Source of the DNA: Streptomyces chryseus
GTDB taxonomy: Bacteria; Actinomycetota; Actinomycetes; Streptomycetales; Streptomycetaceae
DNA: 64,000 nt
Direction of reading: 5' to 3'
NCBI RefSeq assembly: GCF_014650755.1
Contig: NZ_BMVO01000018.1
Coordinates: 1-64,000 of the forward strand
The notes beneath the pieces are model-generated. The model was not told the DNA's origin. It ran no database searches and saw only the letters and a list, made by a program, of their open reading frames with translations. The translations under genes were made by a program, and so were the position numbers. This document shows positions 51,557-61,053 of the stretch, piece by piece (position 1 is the stretch's first letter; each line of letters starts with the position of its first letter).

Positions 51557-52822
51557 TCAGTCCACCGTCACAGGCACTCGGTGACTCACGCCACGTGCGG
51601 CGACCCGTCCGGGTGCCTTCGGCGCGAGCCGCGAACGCAGCGCCACGAGGATGGCCAGCGCGAGCGCGGTGCCCACCATCGGCACCAGGAACCCGGCGCT
51701 CGCCCCGTTGGCGTCCGCCAGGCGTCCCGCGACCGTGACGCCCGCGGCCTGGCCGAGCGCGACCGCGCCGGTCAGCCACGTGAAGGCCTCGGTACGGGCC
51801 GAGGCCGGCACCAGCGTCTCGACCATCGTGTAGCCGGTGATCAGCGCGGGCGCGATGCACAGGCCGACCAGCAGCCCCAGACCGGCGAGCAGCGGCACGG
51901 AGTGCACCGCCCACAGTCCGGACGCGGCGAGCGTCAGCGCGGCGTACCCGACGATCAGGCGGCGGCGGGGGCCGACCTTCCAGGCGACCGCGCCGCAGAC
52001 GATGCCGGCGAGCATGTTGCCCGCGGCGAACGTTCCGTAGAGCAGCCCGTTGACGCCCGGATTGCCGATCTCCTCGGAGAACGCGGTCAGCGAGACCTGC
52101 ATTCCGCCGAAGACCGCTCCGATGCCGAGGAAGGCTCCCGCGAGGACCCGCACGCCGGGCACCGACAGGGCGGAGACGCGCGGCCCGTCGGACAGCGACA
52201 GGCGGCCCGCCCGCGGCTGTGTGCTCCGCTGTACGGCGAAGAACAGGCCGCCGACCAGGGTGAGCGCGGCCTCGGCGATCAGACCGGCCGCCGGGTGCAC
52301 GCCGGTGCACAGCGCGGTCGCGAGAACCGGTCCGACGACGAAGGTGAACTCGTCCGTCACGGACTCGAAGGCCGCGGCGGTCGACATGAGGGGCGAGCCC
52401 TCCAGCTTGGCCGCCCAGCGGGCCCGCACCATCGGACCGATCTGCGGAACGGACGCACCGGTGGGAACGCCCGCGAGGAACAGCGCCCAGACGGGCGCTC
52501 CCGAGAGCGCGAGCACCGTCAGCGTGACGACGGAAGCGGTGTGCACGAGAACGCCCGGAACCAGCACGGCGCTCTGGCCGAAACGGTCGGCCAGTTTGCC
52601 GCTCTGCGGTGCGAACAGGGCCATCGAAACGCCGGTGACGGCGGCGACGGCGCCCGCGCTGCCGTACGAGCCGGTGGTGTGCTGCACGAGCAGCACGATG
52701 CCGATGGTCAGCATCGCGAAGGGCTGGCGTGCCAGGAACCCGGGCACCAGGTACGTCCAGGCTCCAGGGGTACGGAGCAGCTGGCCGTAGCCGGGGCGGG
52801 TGGTGGTGACCGTGTCGGACAC
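51557..52822 (-). CDS. MFS transporter
   Basis: 421-aa 12-helix MFS protein. FAPQSGKLADRFG (motif A) is in the first inner loop, and helices with Gly/Ala-rich packing follow. The layout is that of small-molecule or drug exporters (DHA1-like), but the substrate is unknown. Start GTG 52822 (SDTVTTTRPGYG) is chosen because the upstream in-frame segment is Arg/Gly-rich without a ribosome-binding site. Confidence 0.86.
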   Translation of the reverse strand: MSDTVTTTRPGYGQLLRTPGAWTYLVPGFLARQPFAMLTIGIVLLVQHTTGSYGSAGAVAAVTGVSMALFAPQSGKLADRFGQSAVLVPGVLVHTASVVTLTVLALSGAPVWALFLAGVPTGASVPQIGPMVRARWAAKLEGSPLMSTAAAFESVTDEFTFVVGPVLATALCTGVHPAAGLIAEAALTLVGGLFFAVQRSTQPRAGRLSLSDGPRVSALSVPGVRVLAGAFLGIGAVFGGMQVSLTAFSEEIGNPGVNGLLYGTFAAGNMLAGIVCGAVAWKVGPRRRLIVGYAALTLAASGLWAVHSVPLLAGLGLLVGLCIAPALITGYTMVETLVPASARTEAFTWLTGAVALGQAAGVTVAGRLADANGASAGFLVPMVGTALALAILVALRSRLAPKAPGRVAARGVSHRVPVTVD

Positions 52823-53086
52823 GGTCCTTGCCTTTCTGCCGCCTGGTGACGCTCCCCTGTGCACGCGGTGTGTGAGCGTGCGGGAGCCGCCGAGAGCTGT
52901 CCTCTTGCGCAGGACCGGCGGTAGATACCAGGACACCCACTGCGAGGGGGCCGGCCGCCGTACGGTCGCGCCAGCTCTGCGTCAGGCAGAGTTGGTCGAT
53001 CAGTAGGCCTTCATGTTACAGGGCGACGCGCGCGGTGCACCTGTGATTGCGTACGGATTACGTCACACCGCCTGTGATCAAAGCGA

Positions 53087-54613
53087 TCAATGGTGGTTGG
53101 TGCCACCCGTTCCCAGCCACCCCGCCAGCTTGCCGCCCAGCGCGACCGCCCGCAGCCGCCGCTCGGCGGCGTCCCGTACCGGATCCGTCGCCACCACGAG
53201 CAGCTCGTCGCCGCGCCGCAGTACGGTCGTCGGCAGCGGTACGAAGCTGGTCCCGTCGCGTACGACGAGCGTGACCGCTGCCCCGTGCGGGAGGCGCAGC
53301 TCGGCCACCTCGACGCCGTGCATCCGCGACTTCTCGGGGACCGCGACCGACAGCAGGTGCCCGCGCAGCCGCTCCAGCGGAGCGGACTCGATGCCGAGGT
53401 CGGCCGCCTCGGAGGGGTCGTCGCCGAGGTTCAGCCACTTCGCGAGCCAGGGCAGGGTCGGCCCCTGGACGAGGGTGTAGACGACGACGAGGACGAAGAC
53501 GATGTTGAACACCCGGTCGCTGCCCTCGATGTCCGACACCAGCGGGATGGTCGCCAGGATGATGGGCACCGCGCCGCGCAGCCCGGCCCAGGACATCAGG
53601 GCCTGCTCCTGCCACGGGATGCGGAACGGCAGCAGGCTGATCAGCACCTCCAGCGGCCGCGCGACCATGGTGAGCACCAGTCCCACCATCACGGCGGGCC
53701 AGAAGTCCGCCAGCAGTTCGTGCGGCGTCACCAGCAGGCCGAGCAGGACGAACATCCCGATCTGCGCGAGCCAGCCGAGCCCGTCCGCGAATCCGCGCGT
53801 GGCCGGCCAGTGCGGCAGCTTGGAGTTGCCGAGCACCATCGCGGCCAGGTAGACGGCGAGGAACCCGCTGCCGTGCGCGATCGCTCCGGCGGCGTACGCG
53901 GACACGGCGATCGCCATGACCGCGATCGGGTACAGACCGGACGCGGGAAGTGCCACGTGCCGCAGCGCGTACGCCCCGAGCCAGCCCACCGCGAGACCGA
54001 CGCTCGCGCCGATCGCCAGTTCCAGGGCGATCTTGCCGATAAGGACGTACCACTCGTCCACCGGACCGACGGTCGAGAAGGCGACAACCAGGATCACGAC
54101 CGGTGCGTCGTTGAAGCCCGATTCCGCTTCCAGCACGCCCGTGATCCGGGACGGCAGGGGCACCTTGCGCAGCACGGAGAAGACCGCGGCGGCGTCCGTC
54201 GACGAGACGACCGCGCCGATGATCAGCGCCTGGCGCCAGTCGAGGCCGACGAGGTAGTGCGCGCCGGCGGCCGTGACGCCCACGCTCACCGCGACGCCGA
54301 CGGTCGACAGGACGACGGCCGCGGGCAACGCGGGCCTGACTTCCTTCCACTTCGTGCCCAGACCGCCCTCGGCCAGGATCACGACAAGTGCGGCGTAGCC
54401 GATCACCTGCGTCAGTTCGGCGTTGTCGAACTCGACGTCGAAGAAGCCGTCCTGCCCTATGGCGATGCCGATGCCCAGGTACAGGAGCAGGCTGGGGAGG
54501 CCGCTGCGGGACGAGATGCGGACCGCGGCGACGGCGATGAGCAGGACGAGCGAGCAGATGAGCAGCAGTTCGTTGAGCTGGTGGACAGTCAGCGGGCGTT
54601 CCTTCCCTCGCAC
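53087..54613 (-). CDS. CPA1-type K+(Na+)/H+ antiporter
   Basis: 508-aa cation/proton antiporter with about 12-13 transmembrane helices and the CPA signature ESGFNDAPVVILVVAF (the essential Asp pair position holds N-D). A C-terminal TrkA-C/RCK_C-like cytoplasmic domain (about residues 405-490, HGVEVAELRLPHGAAVTLVVR) regulates transport. The start is uncertain: GTG at 54613 is the longest, but AAGGAA is best placed for a CTG at 54589 (LTVHQLNELLLI), which is where the conserved protein seems to begin. Confidence 0.88.
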   Translation of the reverse strand: MRGKERPLTVHQLNELLLICSLVLLIAVAAVRISSRSGLPSLLLYLGIGIAIGQDGFFDVEFDNAELTQVIGYAALVVILAEGGLGTKWKEVRPALPAAVVLSTVGVAVSVGVTAAGAHYLVGLDWRQALIIGAVVSSTDAAAVFSVLRKVPLPSRITGVLEAESGFNDAPVVILVVAFSTVGPVDEWYVLIGKIALELAIGASVGLAVGWLGAYALRHVALPASGLYPIAVMAIAVSAYAAGAIAHGSGFLAVYLAAMVLGNSKLPHWPATRGFADGLGWLAQIGMFVLLGLLVTPHELLADFWPAVMVGLVLTMVARPLEVLISLLPFRIPWQEQALMSWAGLRGAVPIILATIPLVSDIEGSDRVFNIVFVLVVVYTLVQGPTLPWLAKWLNLGDDPSEAADLGIESAPLERLRGHLLSVAVPEKSRMHGVEVAELRLPHGAAVTLVVRDGTSFVPLPTTVLRRGDELLVVATDPVRDAAERRLRAVALGGKLAGWLGTGGTNHH

Positions 54614-54792
54614 GCCTGCCGGATCGTTCCTCCGACGGCCGGTACTTCGTTACCTTACCTAATCTTTAACGTTTTCTTGACGCGAGATCCTCCGTACGAT
54701 CGCCGATAGTGGCACCGCGTCCGGGGCGCGAGAGCGCTGCGCCTATGGTTGCTCCAGCACTCAAGGACCACCCTGCCCCTCGAAGGACAGCG

Positions 54793-57579
54793 ATGCCCGC
54801 CAACACCACCGCCTCTTCCGGCAAGAAGAAGAAGGGGCGCCGCGCCCGCCTGATCGTGATCGTGCTGGTGTTGGCCCTTGTCGCGGGTGTCGGCTACGGC
54901 GCGTTCTGGAGCATCAGCACGGTGCGCGCCTCCTTCCCGCAGACCACCGGGTCGATCGAGCTCGACGGCCTCTCGGGCCCCGTGGACGTCAAGCGCGACG
55001 ACTACGGCATCCCGCAGATCTACGCGGACACCGACGAAGACCTCTTCCGTGCCCAGGGCTTCGTCCAGGCGCAGGACCGCTTCTACGAGATGGACGTCCG
55101 CCGTCACATGACGTCGGGCCGGCTGTCCGAGATGTTCGGTGCGGACCAGGTCGACACCGACGCCTTCCTGCGCACCCTCGGCTGGCGCCGGGTCGCGCAG
55201 CAGGAGTACGACACCAAGCTGTCGCCGGAGACGAAGAAGAACCTCCAGGCGTACGCCGCGGGCGTCAACTCCTACCTCGAAGGCCGCGAGGGCAAGGACA
55301 TCTCGGTCGAGTACGCCGCCCTGGGCTTCGTGAACGACTACAAGCCCGAGAAGTGGACGCCCGTCGACTCGGTGGCCTGGCTCAAGGCGATGGCCTGGGA
55401 CCTGCGCGGCAACATGCAGGACGAGATCGACCGTTCGCTGATGACGAGCCGGCTGAACGCCCAGCAGATCAAGGACCTCTACCCGGCCTATCCGTACGAC
55501 CGCAACAGGACGGTCGTCGAAGAGGGCGCGGTCGACGCGACGACGAAGAAGTACGACCCGAAGGCCACCGGCACCTCCGGCACGGGCACGGGCACCGGAT
55601 CCGGCACCTCCGGCACGGGCACGGGCACGGGCACCGGAACCGGCACCGCGGGGAACTCCGCCGCCGGCACCGCCGACGGCCTCCAGAGCCAGCTCTCCGG
55701 CATCTCCGACGCCCTGGACGAGATCCCCGCGCTCTTCGGCCCGAACGGCAGCGGCATCGGCTCCAACTCCTGGGTCGTCTCCGGGCAGTACACGACGACC
55801 AAGAAGCCGCTGCTCGCCAACGACCCGCACCTCGCGCCGCAGTTGCCCTCGCTCTGGTACCAGATGGGCCTGCACTGCCGGAAGGTCTCCAGCACCTGCG
55901 CGTACGACACCGCCGGCTACACCTTCTCCGGCATGCCCGGCGTGATAATCGGCCACAACCAGAGCATCGCCTGGGGCTTCACCAACCTCGGCGCCGACGT
56001 CACCGACCTCTACCTGGAGAAGGTCTCCGACGAGGGCTACCTCTACGACGGCGCCACCAAGCCCTTCACGACCCGCCAGGAGACCATCAAGGTCGCCGGA
56101 GGCAAGTCGAAGCAGATCACCGTCCGCTCGACGAAGAACGGCCCGCTGCTCTCCGACCGCAGCGACGAACTCGGCAAGGTCGGGGAGAAGGCCCCCGTCG
56201 ACAACGCCGCCCCCGACCGGGGCGACGGCTACGGGATCTCCCTCAAGTGGACCGCGCTGATGCCCGGAAAGTCCATGGACGCCGTGTTCGAGCTGAACCG
56301 CGCCACGGACTTCAAGAGCTTCCGCGCCGCGGCCGCCCACTTCGAGGTCCCCTCGCAGAACCTCATCTACGCCGACACCGCCGGCAACATCGGCTACCAG
56401 GCCCCCGGCCGCATCCCGGTCCGCGGCGCGAGCCACGACGGCACCCTGCCCGCCGCCGGCTGGGACCCGCGTTCCGGCTGGAAGGGCTTCATCCCGCAGG
56501 CCGAGCTGCCGTACGAGTACAACCCGAAGCGCGGCTACATCGTCACCGCCAACCAGGCCGTGATCGACAAGAAGAAGTACCCGTACCTCCTCACCGAGGA
56601 CTGGGGCTACGGCGCCCGCAGCCAGCGCATCAACGACCTCATCGAGTCGAAGATCGCCGACGGCGGCCGGATCTCCACCGACGACATGCGCACCATGCAG
56701 ATGGACAACAGCAGCGAGATCGCCAAGCTGCTCACCCCCCACCTGCTCAAGATCGACGTGTCGGACCCGAACGTCCGCGAGACGCAGAAGCTGCTCGAAG
56801 GCTGGGACTACACCCAGGAGCCGGACTCCGGCGCCGCCGCGTACTTCAACGCCGTCTGGCGCAACGTCCTCAAGCTCGCCTTCGGCAACAAGCTCCCCAA
56901 GGAGCTGCGGGTCAAGGGCCAGTGCCTCTCCGTCCGTCCCGCCGACAGCACCGGGCCGGTCGACGACCCCGACAAGCGGGTCCGCGAGTGCGGGCAGCGC
57001 GCCAAGGACTCCGCGCAGCCCGACGGCGGCGACCGCTGGTACGAGGTCGTCCGCACGATGCTGACGGACGAGAAGAACGAGTGGTGGCAGGCGCCGAGCA
57101 CCCGCCTCGACGAGGCCACCGACACCCGTGACGAACTGCTCGCCCGCGCGCTGAAGGACGCCCGCTGGGAGCTGACGGCCAAGCTCGGCAAGGACGTCGA
57201 CTCCTGGAGCTGGGGCCGCCTGCACCAGCTGGAGCTGAAGAACCAGACGCTCGGCACGAGCGGCCCCGGCCTCGTCCAGTCGCTGCTCAACCGCGGCCCC
57301 TGGAACCTGGGCGGCGGCGAGGCGGCGGTCAACGCCACCGGCTGGAACGCGGCGGGCGGCTACGAGGTCATCTGGGTGCCGTCCATGCGCATGGTCGTCA
57401 ACCTCAACGACCTCGACAAGTCCCGCTGGATCAACCTCACCGGCGCGTCGGGGCACGCGTACAGCGCCCACTACACCGACCAGACCGACAAGTGGGCGAA
57501 GGGCGAGCTGCTCGACTGGTCGTTCAGCGACGAGGCGGTCGAGAAGAGCACCACCGACAAGCTGGTGCTCAGGCCGTAG
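54793..57579 (+). CDS. Penicillin acylase-family Ntn hydrolase
   Basis: 928-aa secreted or membrane-anchored acylase. A basic N-terminus and one transmembrane helix (about 17-38) precede the alpha chain; the nucleophile of the beta chain is Ser 324 in GSNSWVVSG, the family's autocleavage point. AQDRFYEMDVRRHMTSGRLSEMFG and GHNQSIAWGFTNLGADVTDLY are typical. Just before the cleavage site is a Gly/Thr-rich repeat (residues about 259-285, TGTGTG type) that probably belongs to the excised spacer. ATG at 54793 with GAAGGA 6 nt upstream. Substrates may be acyl-homoserine lactones or acylated amines. Confidence 0.9.
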   Translation: MPANTTASSGKKKKGRRARLIVIVLVLALVAGVGYGAFWSISTVRASFPQTTGSIELDGLSGPVDVKRDDYGIPQIYADTDEDLFRAQGFVQAQDRFYEMDVRRHMTSGRLSEMFGADQVDTDAFLRTLGWRRVAQQEYDTKLSPETKKNLQAYAAGVNSYLEGREGKDISVEYAALGFVNDYKPEKWTPVDSVAWLKAMAWDLRGNMQDEIDRSLMTSRLNAQQIKDLYPAYPYDRNRTVVEEGAVDATTKKYDPKATGTSGTGTGTGSGTSGTGTGTGTGTGTAGNSAAGTADGLQSQLSGISDALDEIPALFGPNGSGIGSNSWVVSGQYTTTKKPLLANDPHLAPQLPSLWYQMGLHCRKVSSTCAYDTAGYTFSGMPGVIIGHNQSIAWGFTNLGADVTDLYLEKVSDEGYLYDGATKPFTTRQETIKVAGGKSKQITVRSTKNGPLLSDRSDELGKVGEKAPVDNAAPDRGDGYGISLKWTALMPGKSMDAVFELNRATDFKSFRAAAAHFEVPSQNLIYADTAGNIGYQAPGRIPVRGASHDGTLPAAGWDPRSGWKGFIPQAELPYEYNPKRGYIVTANQAVIDKKKYPYLLTEDWGYGARSQRINDLIESKIADGGRISTDDMRTMQMDNSSEIAKLLTPHLLKIDVSDPNVRETQKLLEGWDYTQEPDSGAAAYFNAVWRNVLKLAFGNKLPKELRVKGQCLSVRPADSTGPVDDPDKRVRECGQRAKDSAQPDGGDRWYEVVRTMLTDEKNEWWQAPSTRLDEATDTRDELLARALKDARWELTAKLGKDVDSWSWGRLHQLELKNQTLGTSGPGLVQSLLNRGPWNLGGGEAAVNATGWNAAGGYEVIWVPSMRMVVNLNDLDKSRWINLTGASGHAYSAHYTDQTDKWAKGELLDWSFSDEAVEKSTTDKLVLRP
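55567..55652 (+). repeat. Gly-Thr-encoding GGCACC repeat inside the acylase gene
   Basis: Tandem hexanucleotide repeat (GGCACC, GGCACG and GGAACC variants) with an internal duplication GGCACCTCCGGCACGGGCAC. It codes for a flexible Gly/Thr/Ser linker directly before the autocleavage Ser. Confidence 0.8.
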
Positions 57580-57600
57580 CCGCGAGGGCGCGGGGGGGCG

Positions 57601-58191
57601 TCAGGCGGTGAAGCGCCTGACACCCCCCGGCGTCACCACGGCGCTCACGGGGTGGTCGTGCGGTTCCCTCGGGACCCGCGCGACCACCTCTTCGTCGTAC
57701 AGCAGCACCACCAGGTGCGGCCGCGCGCCCGCCGCCTCCAGGCGGGCGAGCACCCGGTCGTACGAGCCGCCGCCCCGCCCGAGCCGCGTCCCGCGCCCGT
57801 CCACCGCCAGGCCCGGCAGCAGCACCGCGTCGGCCTCCAGGACGGCCCGTACGCCGAGCCGCGCGCCCACCGGTTCGAGCAGCCCGAGCCGGGCGCGCCC
57901 CAGGTGCTCGGGGCCCTCGTACACGGCCCAGTCCAGATCGTTGTCGGGCAGGAGCACGGGAAGCAGCACCCGGACGCCCCGCGCGCGCAGCGCGTCCAGC
58001 AGCGCGCGGGTGCCGGGCTCACTCCCGACGGACACGTACGCCGCGACCGTCGCGGCGTCCGCCAGCTCCGGGAGCTCCAGTGCCCTGCGGGCCAGAACCG
58101 TTCCGGTCTTCTGCACGTCATCCCTGGTCAACCGGGATCTCATGGCGAGGAGTTCTCCCCGCAACCCGGCCTTGTCAGGCTCGTCACACAT
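57601..58191 (-). CDS. 5-formyltetrahydrofolate cyclo-ligase
   Basis: 196-aa enzyme that converts 5-formyl-THF to 5,10-methenyl-THF with ATP. VSVGSEPGTRALLDALRARGVRVLLPVL, the phosphate-binding LLPGLAVDGRGTRLGRGGGSYDRVL loop near the C-terminus and the closing HDHPVSAVVTPGGVRRF are characteristic. ATG at 58191 with GGAG upstream. It is divergent from galU. Its 3' end is 21 bp from the penicillin acylase stop. Confidence 0.92.
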   Translation of the reverse strand: MCDEPDKAGLRGELLAMRSRLTRDDVQKTGTVLARRALELPELADAATVAAYVSVGSEPGTRALLDALRARGVRVLLPVLLPDNDLDWAVYEGPEHLGRARLGLLEPVGARLGVRAVLEADAVLLPGLAVDGRGTRLGRGGGSYDRVLARLEAAGARPHLVVLLYDEEVVARVPREPHDHPVSAVVTPGGVRRFTA

Positions 58192-58278
58192 CACAGTGGC
58201 TCCACAAAACGCCTCGTATGAGAATTTACTGGCCGGAGCCCAATCTTCCTCCCATACGCAACGGATATCGTTCTGACC

Positions 58279-59205
58279 ATGACTCAGTCGCACCCCGGGA
58301 TCAGCAAGGCTGTCATCCCTGCCGCCGGCCTCGGCACCAGGTTCCTGCCGGCGACCAAGGCCACTCCGAAAGAGATGCTGCCGGTCGTCGACAAGCCGGC
58401 CATCCAGTACGTGGTCGAGGAGGCCGTGACCGCGGGGCTCTCCGACGTCCTCATGGTCACGGGCCGCAACAAGCGCCCCCTCGAGGACCACTTCGACCGC
58501 AATTACGAGCTGGAATCGGCACTCGGCCGCAAGGGCGACGCCGAACGTCTCGCCCGGGTGCAGGAGTCGAGCGACCTCGCCACCATGCACTACGTCCGCC
58601 AGGGCGACCCCAAGGGCCTCGGGCACGCCGTGCTGTGCGCCGCGCCGCACGTCGGCGACCAGCCGTTCGCCGTGCTCCTCGGCGACGACCTGATCGACCC
58701 GCGCGACCCCCTGCTGTCCCGGATGATCGAGATCCAGGGGCAGTACGGCGGCAGCGTCATCGCGCTCATGGAGGTCGACCCCGCCCAGATCCACCTGTAC
58801 GGATCCGCGGCCGTCGAGCCGACCGCCGAGGGTGATGTCGTACGGATCACCGGGCTGGTCGAGAAGCCCGACCCGGCCGACGCGCCCAGCAACTACGCCA
58901 TCATCGGCCGCTATGTGCTGGACCCGGCCGTTTTCGACATACTGCGCAGGACCGAGCCGGGCCGCGGCGGCGAGATCCAGCTCACCGACGCCCTCCAGCA
59001 CCTGGCCGAGACGTATGAATCAGCGGCCGACGCCGCGGGGAAGGCCGGCGGCCCCGTGCACGGCGTCGTCTTCAAGGGCCGCCGCTATGACACCGGCGAC
59101 CGCGGCGACTATCTGCGTGCCATTGTCAGACTCGCGTGCGAACGTGAGGACCTGGGGCCGGAGTTCCGGACCTGGCTTCGCAGTTACGTGACCGAGGAGA
59201 TGTAG
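58279..59205 (+). CDS. galU: UTP-glucose-1-phosphate uridylyltransferase
   Basis: 308-aa nucleotidyltransferase that makes UDP-glucose. The N-terminal pyrophosphorylase signature AVIPAAGLGTRFLPATKATPKEMLPVVDKP is complete, with VEEAVTAGLSDVLMVTGRNK and the sugar-binding VEKPDPADAPSNYAIIGRYVL further on. ATG at 58279. It is the first gene of a plus-strand cluster in which galU, gephyrin-like moeA, moaC, mog, a GNAT gene and sepX follow with overlaps or short gaps, an order also seen in other actinobacteria. Confidence 0.96.
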   Translation: MTQSHPGISKAVIPAAGLGTRFLPATKATPKEMLPVVDKPAIQYVVEEAVTAGLSDVLMVTGRNKRPLEDHFDRNYELESALGRKGDAERLARVQESSDLATMHYVRQGDPKGLGHAVLCAAPHVGDQPFAVLLGDDLIDPRDPLLSRMIEIQGQYGGSVIALMEVDPAQIHLYGSAAVEPTAEGDVVRITGLVEKPDPADAPSNYAIIGRYVLDPAVFDILRRTEPGRGGEIQLTDALQHLAETYESAADAAGKAGGPVHGVVFKGRRYDTGDRGDYLRAIVRLACEREDLGPEFRTWLRSYVTEEM

Positions 59206-59209
59206 CACC

Positions 59210-60511
59210 TTGAGCAGCACGATCTGGTCTGTCGACGAGCACCTTGAGGACATCCTCGCCGCGGTGAAGCCGCTCGAACCCATCGAGCTGCAGCTTCTCG
59301 ACGCGCAGGGCTGTGTCCTCGTCGAGGACATCACCGTCCAGATCGCGCTGCCCCCCTTCGACAACAGCTCGATGGACGGCTACGCGGTCCGTACGAGCGA
59401 CGTCGCGGGCGCGAGCGAGGAGTTCCCCGCCGTCCTCACCGTCGTCGGTGACGTGGCGGCGGGCAGCGGCGGGACGCTCCGCGTCGGGCCGGGCGAGGCC
59501 GCCCGCATCATGACCGGCGCCCCGCTGCCGCCCGGCGCCGAGGCCGTCGTCCCGGTCGAGTGGACCGACGGAGGCTCGGGCGGCGGACCGGCCGTCACGA
59601 TGCGCGCCGCGAGCGGCGCCCCCGAGGGCGCGAGCGGTGAGGTCCGCGTCCACCGCCCCGTCGAGGCGCGGGCCCACGTGCGGGCGCGCGGCAGCGACGT
59701 CCAGGCCGGCGACCTCGCCCTGGAGTCCGGTACGGTCCTGGGCCCGCCCCAGATCGGCCTGCTCGCCGCCGTCGGCCGCGCCACCGTCAAGGTCAGGCCC
59801 CGCCCCCGCGTCGTCGTCCTGTCGACCGGCAGCGAACTGGTCCAGCCCGGCGAGCCGTTGTCGGCCGGGCAGATCTTCGACTCCAACAGCTTCGCGCTGA
59901 CCGCCGCCGCCCGTCACGCCGGCGCCATCGCCTACCGCGTGGGCGCCGTCACGGACGACGCCGACACGCTGCGCGCGACCATCGAGGACCAGCTGATCCG
60001 CGCCGACATGATCGTCACGACCGGCGGCGTCAGCGTCGGCGCGTACGACGTCGTCAAGGAAGCGCTGTCGTCCGTGGGCGAAGGAGACGACACCGGCGGC
60101 GGCGTCGACTTCCGCAAGCTCGCCATGCAGCCCGGCAAGCCCCAGGGCTTCGGCTCCATCGGCCCCGAGCACACCCCGCTGCTCGCGCTCCCGGGCAACC
60201 CGGTGTCGTCGTACGTCTCCTTCGAGCTCTTCGTGCGCCCGGCGATCAGGGCCCTGATGGGCTTGAAGGACGTGCACCGCCCGAAGGTCCGCGCCACGCT
60301 GAGCGCCGACAAGCCGCTGTCGTCGCCGTCCGGCAAGCGTCAGTTCCTGCGCGGCGCGTACGACGAGGCGGCGGGCACCGTCACCCCCGTCGGCGGCACC
60401 GGATCGCACCTGGTCGCGGCGCTCGCCCGTGCCGACGCCCTGATCGTCGTCCCGGAGGACACCACCGAGCTGGAGCCGGGCGCCGAGGCCGAGGTGGTCC
60501 TGCTCGGGTGA
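59210..60511 (+). CDS. moeA: MoeA/gephyrin-like molybdopterin molybdotransferase (Glp)
   Basis: 433-aa MoeA-family protein. The four MoeA domains are recognisable: N-terminal FDNSSMDGYAV, ARIMTGAPLPPGAEAVVPVEW, the MoCF domain with STGSELVQPGEPLSAGQIFDSNS and TTGGVSVGAYDVV, and LPGNPVSSYVSFELFV, then a C-terminal beta barrel. It may insert molybdenum, but its position upstream of sepX matches the actinobacterial Glp protein, which binds FtsZ and the SepX/GlpR membrane receptor. TTG start 4 nt after the galU stop, with GAGGAG upstream. Confidence 0.9.
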   Translation: MSSTIWSVDEHLEDILAAVKPLEPIELQLLDAQGCVLVEDITVQIALPPFDNSSMDGYAVRTSDVAGASEEFPAVLTVVGDVAAGSGGTLRVGPGEAARIMTGAPLPPGAEAVVPVEWTDGGSGGGPAVTMRAASGAPEGASGEVRVHRPVEARAHVRARGSDVQAGDLALESGTVLGPPQIGLLAAVGRATVKVRPRPRVVVLSTGSELVQPGEPLSAGQIFDSNSFALTAAARHAGAIAYRVGAVTDDADTLRATIEDQLIRADMIVTTGGVSVGAYDVVKEALSSVGEGDDTGGGVDFRKLAMQPGKPQGFGSIGPEHTPLLALPGNPVSSYVSFELFVRPAIRALMGLKDVHRPKVRATLSADKPLSSPSGKRQFLRGAYDEAAGTVTPVGGTGSHLVAALARADALIVVPEDTTELEPGAEAEVVLLG

Positions 60512-60573
60512 GCGGGGCCCGGTGGCGGTAGCGTGTCTGCTCTCACAGGCCCTGACCGGGAGCGCCACACGTA

Positions 60574-61053
60574 ATGAGTACGCACGAACGGCTCACGCAC
60601 ATCGACGAGGCGGGGGCTGCCCGCATGGTCGACGTCTCGGCGAAGGACGTCACCGCGCGCACCGCGCGCGCCACCGGACGCGTCCTGGTCGCGCCGCGCG
60701 TGGTGGAGCTGCTGCGCGGCGAGGGGGTCCCCAAGGGCGACGCCCTCGCCACCGCCCGGATCGCGGGCATCATGGGCGCCAAGCGCACGCCCGACCTGAT
60801 CCCGCTCTGCCACCCGCTCGCGCTCTCCGGCGTGAAGCTGGACCTCGTGGTGGCCGACGACGCCGTCGAGATCGCCGCGACCGTGCGCACGACGGACCGT
60901 ACGGGCGTCGAGATGGAGGCCCTGACCGCCGTCACCGTGGCCGCGCTCACCGTGATCGACATGGTGAAGGCGGTCGACAAGGCCGCGGTCATCACCGACG
61001 TACGGGTCGAGGAGAAGACGGGCGGCAAGTCCGGCGACTGGAGCCGGGCGTGA
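60574..61053 (+). CDS. moaC: Cyclic pyranopterin monophosphate synthase
   Basis: 159-aa MoaC, which converts the MoaA product to cPMP in molybdenum-cofactor synthesis. HIDEAGAARMVDVSAKDVTARTARA at the N-terminus, IPLCHPLALSGV and VEMEALTAVTVAALTVIDMVKAVDK are the conserved substrate-binding blocks. ATG at 60574. The stop overlaps the next start by GTGA, so it is coupled to mog. Confidence 0.96.
   Translation: MSTHERLTHIDEAGAARMVDVSAKDVTARTARATGRVLVAPRVVELLRGEGVPKGDALATARIAGIMGAKRTPDLIPLCHPLALSGVKLDLVVADDAVEIAATVRTTDRTGVEMEALTAVTVAALTVIDMVKAVDKAAVITDVRVEEKTGGKSGDWSRA

Noticed and set aside
54677..54710. TTGACG-based promoter for the penicillin acylase gene
   Set aside because: The -35-like TTGACG has no acceptable -10 at 16-19 nt; the AT-rich stretch is noted but a promoter is not claimed.
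54655..57471. 938-aa open frame opposite the penicillin acylase gene
   Set aside because: Antisense shadow of a very GC-rich gene; composition is Val/Leu/Gly/Arg-biased with no domain, while the sense frame has clear catalytic motifs.
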